Shown in pieces: positions 1 through 6,298 of a stretch of 7,100 nt of DNA (positions are counted from its first letter, which is position 1; each line of letters opens with the position of its first letter). A program made the position numbers and the translations under genes. This DNA is from Paraktedonobacter sp036384215 (GTDB lineage: Bacteria; Chloroflexota; Ktedonobacteria; Ktedonobacterales; Ktedonobacteraceae): NCBI GenBank assembly GCA_036384215.1, contig DASVMX010000439.1, positions 1 to 7,100 of the forward strand, written 5' to 3'. The notes under the pieces were generated by a model. It was not told the origin of the DNA, did no database searches, and saw only the letters and a list, made by a program, of their open reading frames with translations.

Positions 1-11
1 CCCGCCACATC

Positions 12-59
12 CTGTTGGAAGAATAGCGCCGCGCAGCGGCGCGAGGGGTTTGCCAACAG
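12..59. repeat. Nested inverted repeat at left edge
   Basis: The outer arms CTGTTGG (12-18) and CCAACAG (53-59) enclose an inner perfect 7-bp hairpin, GCGCCGC (26-32) and GCGGCGC (36-42), with a 3-nt loop. No T-run follows on either strand, so a classical terminator is not supported. The gene to the left lies outside the window, so its role cannot be judged; it may be an end-of-gene or mRNA-stability structure. Confidence 0.4.
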
Positions 60-66
60 TATCTTC

Positions 67-111
67 TGAGGTCATGTAAAAACCTCACCAGGAGTGGTGC
101 GCTTCCAGCGC
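67..111 (-). terminator. Possible weak terminator after Hsp20 gene
   Basis: Reading on the minus strand past the Hsp20 stop, a 6-bp hairpin with a 3-nt loop (111 to 97, arms TGCGCT and AGCGCA) is followed by a second 6-bp stem (87 to 67, arms TGAGGT and ACCTCA) whose loop holds a run of five T. The T-run is about 14 nt from the first stem, so this is not a textbook intrinsic terminator. It is the only candidate within 100 nt of the stop. Confidence 0.3.
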
Positions 112-157
112 ATGACGTTTCTTTCTTCGGCTGACTCATCCAGTGCGAACACCGTCT

Positions 158-631
158 TTAGTGTTTCTGCGCGTTGGTGGTGGAGCCCGACGCGCTGCTT
201 TTCTCTGGCATCACGCGGATGGTTTTGGAGGTGCCCTGTTTGGCTTTGGCGACGTGGATGTAGAGGATGCCATTCTCGTAATTAGCGCCCGCGGACTGGG
301 CGTCGAGTTCGGCGGGCAGGGTGAACTGCTCCTGGTAGGTGCCGTGCTGGATGCTGCTGTGGAGCTGGCGGGCGTTGGCTGGCACCTTTGTGCCGGTTTC
401 CCAGCTTATGGATATCATATTGTTGTGGACAGTCACTTCGATACTCTCCGGTTTGGCCGCGGCGATGGGATAATGAATTTCGTAGCCGTTCGCAGTCTCG
501 TACAGGTCAAGCGGCTTGCTGAAGCGATTCATCCATTCGCCAAGGTGATGGGGACGCAGAGACAGGGCATCGCTCATAAAGCGGTTGATGGCCATCAGCT
601 CATCCATAGGAGAGTAAGGTTGCATTGACAT
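158..631 (-). CDS. Small heat shock protein, Hsp20/alpha-crystallin family
   Basis: This gene encodes a 157-residue ATP-independent chaperone that would bind unfolding proteins in the cytoplasm and hold them for refolding. The length is normal for bacterial Hsp20 proteins. The alpha-crystallin domain spans about residues 40-140. Visible signatures are FTLP (103-106), the late-domain segment YENGILYIHV with its G-x-L motif (121-123), and a C-terminal I-x-V anchor (I138, V140) used for oligomer assembly in this family. The N-terminal arm (1-39) is Met- and His-rich. A polar tail follows residue 143. The ATG at 631 has a good Shine-Dalgarno (AGAGGG, 645-640) eight bases upstream; a second ATG two codons later is less well placed. 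It lies 123 bp downstream of the kinase gene on the same strand. No CIRCE element is visible. The family call is firm; client proteins are unknown. Confidence 0.93.
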   Translation of the reverse strand: MSMQPYSPMDELMAINRFMSDALSLRPHHLGEWMNRFSKPLDLYETANGYEIHYPIAAAKPESIEVTVHNNMISISWETGTKVPANARQLHSSIQHGTYQEQFTLPAELDAQSAGANYENGILYIHVAKAKQGTSKTIRVMPEKSSASGSTTNAQKH

Positions 632-639
632 GATCTATT

Positions 640-660
640 CCCTCTTTCAAGTATTTGAAA
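640..660 (-). promoter_or_regulatory. Hsp20 ribosome binding site and adjacent dyad
   Basis: The minus strand carries AGAGGG (645-640), eight bases before the Hsp20 ATG, which fixes that start. Directly upstream is an inverted repeat, TTTCAA-N4-TTGAAA (645-660), sharing its last base with the Shine-Dalgarno. Its position would suit an operator or a small leader hairpin that affects ribosome access. I could not find a convincing -35/-10 pair for this gene between 661 and 754. Confidence 0.45.
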
Positions 661-685
661 CAATCTGACCGTAAAGATTCGTGAC

Positions 686-714
686 GGGCAAAAGCTCACA
701 CGGCTTTTTAGCCC
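686..714 (-). repeat. Imperfect hairpin between kinase and Hsp20 genes
   Basis: On the minus strand GGGCTAAAAAGC and GCTTTTGCCC form an imperfect stem around a 7-nt loop, about 40 nt after the kinase stop. No T-run follows. It could act as a weak terminator or attenuator between the kinase and Hsp20 genes, or it may be incidental. Confidence 0.25.
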
Positions 715-754
715 TTCGCATGTAGTCTAGCGATTGGCAACAAACGAGCTTGCT

Positions 755-2188
755 CTATGGATTGCACGTTCCCGTTTCGCCTGCATAGTGGAGCGAGGTT
801 GGAGCTATCTTCCAGCTATTTTGCTCCCATCTGACATCGTAGATCACGTAATAGAGGTTGACGACAGTTCCTCCAGTGGAAGCGTCTTCGATGGCGTTAT
901 CGGTGACCTGGACCTGGAACGTGTTACTGGTCTGCGGGCTGGTCCGGGTAATAGTGATGCAGACATGGCGCGTCTGTTGATAGAAGGGCAGCAGGGCGTC
1001 GAAGGAGTACTGCTGCTGGTACGCGGCCTGTAAAAGAGCATAGGCCGCCTGGTATTGCTGTTTGTTCCAGTCGAGATAATACTGCTGGACCGCCGCGATA
1101 GCCTGCTCCTGCGCGGCGGGTGCGGGCGTGGAAGAACTGACAACCGCGCTGGTGGACGGGAAGGAGAGGAGGGCGACCGCGCTGGGACGCGCCAGCGCGT
1201 GTTGCAGCAGCAGAAAAGATATGAGCAGTACGAGCAGCGAGACAAGCGTGAAGGCGATTTTCAGGAACGGAGAAAAGTTGCCGTCCGCTTTTCCGGGTTT
1301 AGGGAGTTTCTTGAGCGGGCGATAGTCAACTGCCTGATAGGTTTGCGTCCCGCCGCGGTCCGGCTTCTGGCGACGTCCCAGAGCTTTCTCAAGATCCCTG
1401 GCCAGCGCGCGTGCCGTGGGATAGCGGTCGCCTCGCTCGTCAGCGGTGGCTTTGAGGATAATGGGCTGGATGGCGTCGGGTATCTCTGGGCCCATGCTGC
1501 GGATATACCTGAGATGAGGCTCATTGCCGGTCAGCATCTCGTAGAGCACAACTCCCAGGCTGAAGATATCGTCGCGTGGCTCTGGTGGCAGATCGAGCCT
1601 GGCCTGCGGAGACTTGTATATCTTCGTGCCTGGTTGATCCGTCAGGGTTAAGATCGAGCCAGCGATATGGGCCACGCCAAAATCCGCCAGGATCAGATCG
1701 CCCTGCTTATCGATGAGCATGTTTTGTGGCTTGATGTCGCGGTGGATGACCCCGCGCGCGTGGATATAGTCGAGTGCGGAGGCCGCCTGTTTGATATACG
1801 CGCAGGCCTCTCGGGGAGAGATTTTCCCGAAGTTTTCGATCCTGTCGGAAAGTGAGCCATGGGGGAAATATTCCATAACAAAATACGCCACCCCCTGGTA
1901 TTCTCCCCTGCTGTAGACCTGGATAATATTGGGATGGCGAGCGGCGTCCACGATATTGTATTCGCGTTTAAAGCGCGAGAGAAATCTGCGGTAGGTGTCG
2001 GCGGAGCGTTCAGAATTGCGCTGGGGCAGAAACATCTTCAGGGCGCAGACATGACCAGACATCCTATCCCTGGCAAGATAGACATACCCCATGCCTCCTT
2101 GTCCGATAAGATCTTCAATCGTATAGCGGTTGGCTATCGTCTGGCCGATAAACGCCCTTGGGTCGATGAGCAAAGTTTTGTCCCTCAC
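755..2188 (-). CDS. Transmembrane Ser/Thr protein kinase (PknB type) with C-terminal extracytoplasmic domain
   Basis: The 477-residue product would phosphorylate Ser/Thr residues in the cytoplasm in response to a signal sensed outside the membrane. The kinase domain spans about 22-268. It has a Gly loop at 29-34, the ATP-binding Lys51 in ALKMF, a likely helix-C Glu76, HRDIKPQN with Asp151, Lys153 and Asn156, and DFG at 169-171. The usual APE motif reads SPQ (193-195), and its Glu appears deleted. A basic, Pro-rich linker leads to one membrane span at about 309-330. Next comes a Ser/Ala/Pro-rich stalk, then a domain at about 361-470 that resembles NTF2-like/SnoaL sensor domains by pattern only. 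Cys410 and Cys475 are the only extracytoplasmic cysteines and could pair. The GTG at 2188 is the outermost start because a TAG lies two codons upstream. A TTG at 2173 has a better Shine-Dalgarno (GAGGGA, 7-nt spacing) and may be the true start. It is transcribed away from the nuclease gene. Confidence 0.93.
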   Translation of the reverse strand: MRDKTLLIDPRAFIGQTIANRYTIEDLIGQGGMGYVYLARDRMSGHVCALKMFLPQRNSERSADTYRRFLSRFKREYNIVDAARHPNIIQVYSRGEYQGVAYFVMEYFPHGSLSDRIENFGKISPREACAYIKQAASALDYIHARGVIHRDIKPQNMLIDKQGDLILADFGVAHIAGSILTLTDQPGTKIYKSPQARLDLPPEPRDDIFSLGVVLYEMLTGNEPHLRYIRSMGPEIPDAIQPIILKATADERGDRYPTARALARDLEKALGRRQKPDRGGTQTYQAVDYRPLKKLPKPGKADGNFSPFLKIAFTLVSLLVLLISFLLLQHALARPSAVALLSFPSTSAVVSSSTPAPAAQEQAIAAVQQYYLDWNKQQYQAAYALLQAAYQQQYSFDALLPFYQQTRHVCITITRTSPQTSNTFQVQVTDNAIEDASTGGTVVNLYYVIYDVRWEQNSWKIAPTSLHYAGETGTCNP

Positions 2189-2219
2189 CGCGCTCTAATC
2201 GACAATGCTTTCTAAATCT

Positions 2220-2248
2220 ATTATATCCCAATTTTACAGCAGCGTCTG
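2220..2248 (-). promoter_or_regulatory. Probable kinase promoter
   Basis: The minus strand has a perfect TATAAT (2225-2220), which would start transcription near 2213, about 25 nt before the GTG and 40 nt before the TTG candidate. The -35 hexamer at 17-bp spacing (CAGACG, 2248-2243) is poor; TTGCAG lies at a 20-bp spacing. The -10 box is persuasive. Overall strength would be modest unless an activator helps. Confidence 0.5.
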
Positions 2249-2294
2249 CAATCATCTGCCAATTCCTTGTCATAATCGCGTCGTTGTTTCTACG

Positions 2295-2394
2295 CTTCAG
2301 ATCAGTTCTACCAACAATCAGGTGCCGGGGAGCAAGGCGATGCTTGCCATCGCCTTGCTCCGGCACCTGATTGTTGGTGGAAGCCTTCAGATCA
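2295..2394. repeat. Long hairpin flanked by 10-bp direct repeats (possible palindromic mini-element)
   Basis: Arms at 2306-2342 and 2348-2382 form a stem of 35 pairs with one G-U-type pair and a single 2-nt bulge (GG, 2329-2330), closed by a 5-nt loop. Exact direct repeats of CTTCAGATCA lie at 2295-2304 and 2385-2394, one and two bases outside the stem. That arrangement looks like a target duplication around an inserted palindrome. No T-run follows on either side, so it is not a standard terminator, and it lies upstream of both neighbouring genes. Alternatives are a transcription insulator between divergent promoters or a chance repeat. Confidence 0.7.
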
Positions 2395-2400
2395 TAGATC

Positions 2401-2429
2401 TTTCTTTTGTCTCAAAAGGATGGTATAGT
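2401..2429 (+). promoter_or_regulatory. Probable promoter of the beta-CASP nuclease gene
   Basis: An extended -10, TGGTATAGT (2421-2429, TG-N-TATAGT), matches five of six -10 positions plus the TG element. A weak -35, TTTCTT (2401-2406), sits at exactly 17-bp spacing. The predicted start, near 2435-2437, coincides with the first bases of the hairpin at 2438-2496. The mRNA would therefore begin with a stem-loop. Confidence 0.5.
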
Positions 2430-2437
2430 GAGTGGCG

Positions 2438-2496
2438 GGAAGATGTCTGAACAGGTGCTTTGAAAAAACGGCACAGCACCTGTTCAGACATCTTCC
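2438..2496 (+). repeat. Perfect 22-bp hairpin in the nuclease mRNA leader
   Basis: Arms 2438-2459 and 2475-2496 are perfectly complementary over 22 bp, with a 15-nt loop (2460-2474) rich in A. It lies between the predicted transcription start and the Shine-Dalgarno at 2521. The structure is too far from the ribosome site to block it directly. It would put a double-stranded 5' end on the message, which commonly slows 5'-end-dependent RNA decay. No T-run follows, so termination is not implied. Confidence 0.75.
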
Positions 2497-2520
2497 AGGC
2501 GCGAGACAAAGAGAGCAATG

Positions 2521-2540
2521 AGAAGGAGTTGTGGACCATG
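2521..2540 (+). promoter_or_regulatory. Ribosome binding site that decides the nuclease start
   Basis: AGAAGGAG (2521-2528) precedes the ATG at 2538 with nine bases between. The same frame is open back to a TTG at 2460, but that codon is in the hairpin loop, has no Shine-Dalgarno, and would add 26 residues unlike any metallo-beta-lactamase N-terminus. The ATG gives MQVTFVGG, the normal opening strand of the fold. Confidence 0.85.
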
Positions 2541-5500
2541 CAGGTGACTTTTGTGGGTGGCGCCAGTGGGGTTGGCGCGAGCTGTCTGGCGATTGAGCTG
2601 GCCGGGCAGTGGTTTATTGTAGACGCGGGTGTGCGGGTGGATCGCAAGAGTGATCCGCTGCCGGACCTGGCGCTGCTGGAGGGGAAAGATGTGCGCGCGA
2701 TCTTTGTGACGCACGCGCACGCGGACCATATCGGCGCGCTGCCGCTGGTTCACCAGGCTTTTCCCACCGCTCCGATCTTTGCCTCGCGCGCGACGGGTCT
2801 GCTGATGGAGGTCATGCTGGCCGACGCGCTGCGCATTATGAGCCGCCGCGCCGCGGAAGAGATGGAGATTCCACTCTATCCCCCCGAACTGGTCGGCAGT
2901 ATGCTCAACCAGGTGCGCCCGCTGCCGGTCGGCGAGACGCTGACGCTGCCCCAGGTGCCGGGGGTGAGCATCCATGCCAGCCGGGCCGGGCATATCGCGG
3001 GCGCGGTGAGCTTTAGCTTTAGCGGCGCCGATGGCACGCTGGTCGTCTCCGGCGACATCAGCAGCACACCGCAACGCACAGTGCAGGGCGCGCTGCCCCC
3101 TCCGGTGGACCACTGCGACCTTCTGGTGCTGGAATCGACCTACGGCTCACGCCTGCATCCCAACCGCCAGGGCGAGGAGCTGCGCCTGGCTCAGGCCGTG
3201 GCGGAGGGTATCGCGCGTGGCGGTCACACGCTGATCCCCTGCTTTGGCCTGGGACGCGGCCAGGAGATTTTGCTGGTCCTGCAAGCCGCGCAGGAGAAGG
3301 GGCAGATCCCCGATTTCCCGATCTATGTCGATGGCCTGGTCAGGCGCGTCTGCAATACCTACCTTTTGCTGCCTGAAGCTCTACCACCGGTGCTCCAGCG
3401 CCAGATTCGCAAGGGCTATCTGCCCTTTACCGGGCGCAATGTTTCGTTTGTGCGCGACGAGCGCGAACGCGAGCGCATCCTGGCCGGGCCGCCCGCGTGT
3501 ATCCTCAGTAGTTCGGGCATGCTCACCGGCGGGCCGAGCGTCTGGTACGCCCAGCGCCTGGCCGCGCAGGAGCAGGCCGCGATCCTGATTACCGGCTACC
3601 AGGATGAAGAGGCGCCCGGCAAGCGCCTGCTGGACCTGGCCGAGCAGAAAAATAGCACGCTCGACCTGAATGGCACCACCGTTCAGGTGCGCTGCCATGT
3701 GGCGAAATATAGTCTGAGCGCGCACGCGGACGGCGGCGAACTGGCTGCCTACGCCGCCGCGCTCAAGCCGCGCAAGGTCGCGCTGGTGCACGGAGATCCC
3801 GAGGCCAGGGAGGCACTGCGCCGCTTGCTGGTTGAAACCGAGGTTGTGCTGCCCAATAATGGCTCAACGTTGACGCCGCAGAGCGCGCGTGTTAAACAGA
3901 GCAAACGGGCTGACCAGGTTCAGGCGCTGCCTGCCCTGCCCGTGGGTATCGGTCAGGGACGCGAGCTGACGCCGGGCTTGCTGCAGGAACTCTGGCAGGC
4001 GGTTTCTCAGGTACCTTCGCTACGCATCGTGACCGCCCGCGAACTGGCTTACACCTGGTTTGGCCAGGCCGGCGAGGCGGAAACCGCGGAGATTCTGAGC
4101 GTGCTGGATGAAGATTATGAGCAGCGCTACTTCATTCGCCAGCAAGCGCTTGAAGAGGCCTACCGGGTACGTGGACAGAGCGAAGAGGAACCGGGCGACT
4201 TTCTCAGCGACCTCGTGGGCAAGATCCTGCTGGTGGAGATCAGTCCCAATAGTAGCAAGCCGGTGCTCTGCCAGGGCATCGAGCCGGGCGCGCGTATTCG
4301 GGTCCAGCATCCGCGCGGCGTCGACTTTGTACGCTCGCGTTACCCCTTTAACACTATTCTGGATATCCTGGGTGAGCCAACCGCAGAGATGCTGGCCAGT
4401 CGCTTCGGTATCCCCGAGGGGCTGGATGGACTGATCAAGGCGGCCAGGCGCAAACGCCGTCGCATCTCCGCGCACGAGCTGGCGCAGCACTGCCAGGAAG
4501 ACGCCACCTACACCCTCGGCGACATCTGCCAGCTCGCCGGGGTTTCCGCTACCGCTCTGGATGATCGCCTGGCCGTGGCCAAAGTTCTCGCGAAAAATCC
4601 CCTGATTTTTGTGCAGCAGCGCACCCTGATGGAGGGTGAGGGTCTGGCGCTCTACATGCTGGCGCCGGAATGGAGCGAGGCGCTGGAAATGGAAGAAGAG
4701 GCGCTACGCCCTGACCAGAGCTGGATTCAGGAGATCATTCAGAAACATCTGGGTGAGGCCAGCGATCTCTACCGCCGCAGCATCGATCCAGACACCGGCG
4801 AAGTCACCCTGGCCTTCCATTTTCCGGCCACCGCCGGGCAGCGTTACGCGCAACAGCTCGCAGCCATTGCCGAGGAGGCCAGTGTGCAGGTTCATCTCAC
4901 GCCCCAACCACACCAGGGCGAACTCGTGCGCCTGGCCCATCATCTCCTGCCCGCGGGCCTGCGCGAACACGGCTTCCCATCGGTCTACCACGAAAACTGG
5001 CTGATCCAGCTCAAGTGCTCGGGGACGGCCTCGCAGGAAGCCATTGCCGCAACTCAACAGGAATTTCACGAGCAGACCGGCTGGCAGCTCGAACTGGACG
5101 TGCAGTTCGGCGATCAGCAGGCTGGAGCGCCTGAGCCTGTGCGCAATCCGACCGCGGCCCACCTGGACCAACACGCTGCTATCCAGACTGCCCAGCGTCT
5201 GCTGCGCGATCTGCCGGGGTATATCAAAGTTGGCGCGGAACCTGGACGCTGGATCTTGCACGCGCGGTTCCATTTCCCGGATGTTGCCCGCCAGCGCTAT
5301 ACCGAGCGCTTTGCCCAGGTGGAGACAAGCACCGGCTGGCTGGTACAGGTACCCGATGGTATCCACCAGGAAGCCCTGGCCGCCATGGCCCGCGATGTGC
5401 TCCCGGCGGGACTCAGAGCAGTTGGCGCGCCTTCCATCTACCACCAGCAGCAGGCAGTGCTGATTCAATGTAAAGGTGAAGCCTCCCAGGAAGAAGTGCT

Positions 5501-6011
5501 GGCCGCACAGGAGCGCTTCGAGGAAGAGACTGGCTGGCAGCTCACCATCACCGTTCCCGGCTCGCGCGACGAGCTTGAACAGGCTCCGCGCCTGGCTCAG
5601 GGCGAAGCACTGGCCCAGATCAGCGCGGCCTTTCGCGGCAATCTCGAACTCTATCGCATTGGAGTCGATAGCCGTCTCAAGGCCTTCTGGCTCCACTTCC
5701 ACTTTCCAGAAAAAGCCAGCGAACGCTACGCCGAACTGATTACCAACCTGGAGCAGCAGACTGGCTGGCGTCTCTACCTTCATCCAAACGTCCACCAGAA
5801 AGCCCTGGTCGAAGCCGCGCTTCGCCTCCTGCCAGCCGAAGTCGACTACTCTGGCAAAAAGAGCCTGTTCCACGAAGCGCTCACCCTGCGCCTGGTCGCC
5901 AGCCATCTACCAGACGCCGCCACACAGCAACAACTCGCCAGCCGCTTCCTGGAAACCACCGGCTGGGCGCTTGAACTGGAAGAGGCCAGCCAGGACGGTA
6001 ATGCTCATTAA
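2538..6011 (+). CDS. Beta-CASP metallo-beta-lactamase RNA nuclease (CPSF73/Ysh1-like) with long repeat-bearing C-terminal extension
   Basis: The 1157-residue protein is a predicted cytoplasmic zinc-dependent RNA nuclease. Residues 1 to about 445 hold the complete core: Asp29 (motif 1), HAHADH at 59-64 (motif 2), His152 (motif 3), Asp173 (motif 4), then the beta-CASP residues Glu199 in LESTYG (A), His396 in SAHAD (B) and His418 in VHGD (C), plus SSSGM at 324-328. This pattern matches the CPSF73/Ysh1 group (COG1236) better than RNase J, as there is no RNase J-type C-terminal domain. Such proteins are often about 450-550 residues long; this one has about 700 more. The rest comprises a helical segment (about 479-548), a small beta-rich segment (about 555-612), a basic patch (R637-R642), a possible winged-helix segment (about 643-710), and three tandem repeats (729-856, 880-1006, 1023-1150). 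I recognise no known family in the extension; RNA binding or partner binding is inference. The last codons overlap a long hairpin. Confidence 0.92.
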   Translation: MQVTFVGGASGVGASCLAIELAGQWFIVDAGVRVDRKSDPLPDLALLEGKDVRAIFVTHAHADHIGALPLVHQAFPTAPIFASRATGLLMEVMLADALRIMSRRAAEEMEIPLYPPELVGSMLNQVRPLPVGETLTLPQVPGVSIHASRAGHIAGAVSFSFSGADGTLVVSGDISSTPQRTVQGALPPPVDHCDLLVLESTYGSRLHPNRQGEELRLAQAVAEGIARGGHTLIPCFGLGRGQEILLVLQAAQEKGQIPDFPIYVDGLVRRVCNTYLLLPEALPPVLQRQIRKGYLPFTGRNVSFVRDERERERILAGPPACILSSSGMLTGGPSVWYAQRLAAQEQAAILITGYQDEEAPGKRLLDLAEQKNSTLDLNGTTVQVRCHVAKYSLSAHADGGELAAYAAALKPRKVALVHGDPEAREALRRLLVETEVVLPNNGSTLTPQSARVKQSKRADQVQALPALPVGIGQGRELTPGLLQELWQAVSQVPSLRIVTARELAYTWFGQAGEAETAEILSVLDEDYEQRYFIRQQALEEAYRVRGQSEEEPGDFLSDLVGKILLVEISPNSSKPVLCQGIEPGARIRVQHPRGVDFVRSRYPFNTILDILGEPTAEMLASRFGIPEGLDGLIKAARRKRRRISAHELAQHCQEDATYTLGDICQLAGVSATALDDRLAVAKVLAKNPLIFVQQRTLMEGEGLALYMLAPEWSEALEMEEEALRPDQSWIQEIIQKHLGEASDLYRRSIDPDTGEVTLAFHFPATAGQRYAQQLAAIAEEASVQVHLTPQPHQGELVRLAHHLLPAGLREHGFPSVYHENWLIQLKCSGTASQEAIAATQQEFHEQTGWQLELDVQFGDQQAGAPEPVRNPTAAHLDQHAAIQTAQRLLRDLPGYIKVGAEPGRWILHARFHFPDVARQRYTERFAQVETSTGWLVQVPDGIHQEALAAMARDVLPAGLRAVGAPSIYHQQQAVLIQCKGEASQEEVLAAQERFEEETGWQLTITVPGSRDELEQAPRLAQGEALAQISAAFRGNLELYRIGVDSRLKAFWLHFHFPEKASERYAELITNLEQQTGWRLYLHPNVHQKALVEAALRLLPAEVDYSGKKSLFHEALTLRLVASHLPDAATQQQLASRFLETTGWALELEEASQDGNAH
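4722..5987 (+). repeat. Three tandem protein repeats (about 128 residues each) in the nuclease C-terminus
   Basis: Units at 4722-5105, 5175-5555 and 5604-5987 share an ordered series of motifs. These are FHFP (residues 760, 911 and, as HFHFP, 1053), then A-x-x-RY, TGW, HQ-x-A/E-L (792, 943, 1086), LLPAGL or a variant, PS-I/V-YH (814, 965; KSLFH at 1108), and TGW again (847, 998, 1140). Each unit looks like two similar strand-helix-strand halves ending in TGW, joined by a helix that starts at HQ. Unit 1 has lost its first TGW and unit 3 is the most diverged. The DNA copies differ, so the duplications are old and maintained by selection. Confidence 0.8.
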
Positions 6012-6091
6012 GAAGACAGAGAAGCCAAAGACCCGGGAACATCAGCGCCGATGTTCCCGGGTCTCTGGCTTCTCTGTCTTCTTAATGAGCA
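6002..6091. terminator. 41-bp hairpin between convergent genes, overlapping the nuclease stop codon
   Basis: Arms 6002-6042 and 6051-6091 match at 40 of 41 positions (mismatch A6028 against C6065), with an 8-nt loop whose ends (C6043, G6050) can also pair. The nuclease TAA (6009-6011) lies inside the left arm and the HTH stop (6103-6101) is ten bases beyond the right arm, so the hairpin fills nearly the whole convergent gap. It probably acts as a bidirectional 3'-end structure. No T-run follows on either strand, so termination without other factors is uncertain; mRNA 3'-end protection is an alternative. Confidence 0.65.
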
Positions 6092-6100
6092 AAGCCAGCT

Positions 6101-6298
6101 CTACGAAACGACGGGGTTCAGCAAGTGATCCAACGTCTTGCGGCGCACGCGGTAAGACTGGCGCTGGCCCACGTGAGGAAGCGTTACAGCTTCCAGCACG
6201 CCGTTTTTGATCCAACGGCGCACCGTTGTGTCATCCACACGCAACTGCTTGGCAACTTCGCTGACTGTCAGCAAATCGTGATCATCGTAACCAACCAT
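6101..6298 (-). CDS. Small excisionase-type helix-turn-helix DNA-binding protein
   Basis: This 65-residue protein is essentially one MerR/excisionase-like (HTH_17) DNA-binding domain. LLTVSEVAKQL (9-19) forms the first helix and turn, VDDTTVRRWIKNGVLEAV (21-38) the recognition helix and wing entry, and Q47SYRVRRKTLDHLL the wing and closing helix. It has no catalytic or ligand domain. Family members serve as phage excisionases or small transcription regulators, and no integrase is visible here, so a regulator is more likely. The ATG at 6298 follows a near-ideal AGGAGG (6310-6305) six bases upstream; an open extension to 6400 lacks such a site and crosses the leader. It converges on the nuclease gene with a shared hairpin between the stops. 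Its promoter palindrome suggests self-regulation. The DNA target is unknown. Confidence 0.88.
   Translation of the reverse strand: MVGYDDHDLLTVSEVAKQLRVDDTTVRRWIKNGVLEAVTLPHVGQRQSYRVRRKTLDHLLNPVVS

Noticed and set aside
2319..2482. CAGGTGC/GCACCTG shared by the two leader-region hairpins as a common operator
   Set aside because: The same heptamer also occurs several times in the nuclease coding sequence (for example near 2909 and 3683), so its sharing is not informative.
2460..2537. Upstream TTG start giving a 26-residue longer nuclease
   Set aside because: The codon is in the hairpin loop with no ribosome site, and the added residues do not resemble a metallo-beta-lactamase N-terminus. The ATG at 2538 has a good Shine-Dalgarno.
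2538..3872. Assignment of the nuclease as RNase J
   Set aside because: The VLESTYG, SSSGM and SAHAD arrangement fits the CPSF/Ysh1 branch better, and the C-terminal part does not look like the RNase J C-terminal domain.
4704..5906. 400-codon frame opposite the nuclease C-terminus
   Set aside because: It is a long antisense shadow caused by the high-GC codon pattern of the plus-strand gene. The plus frame shows protein repeats and motifs; the minus frame shows none.
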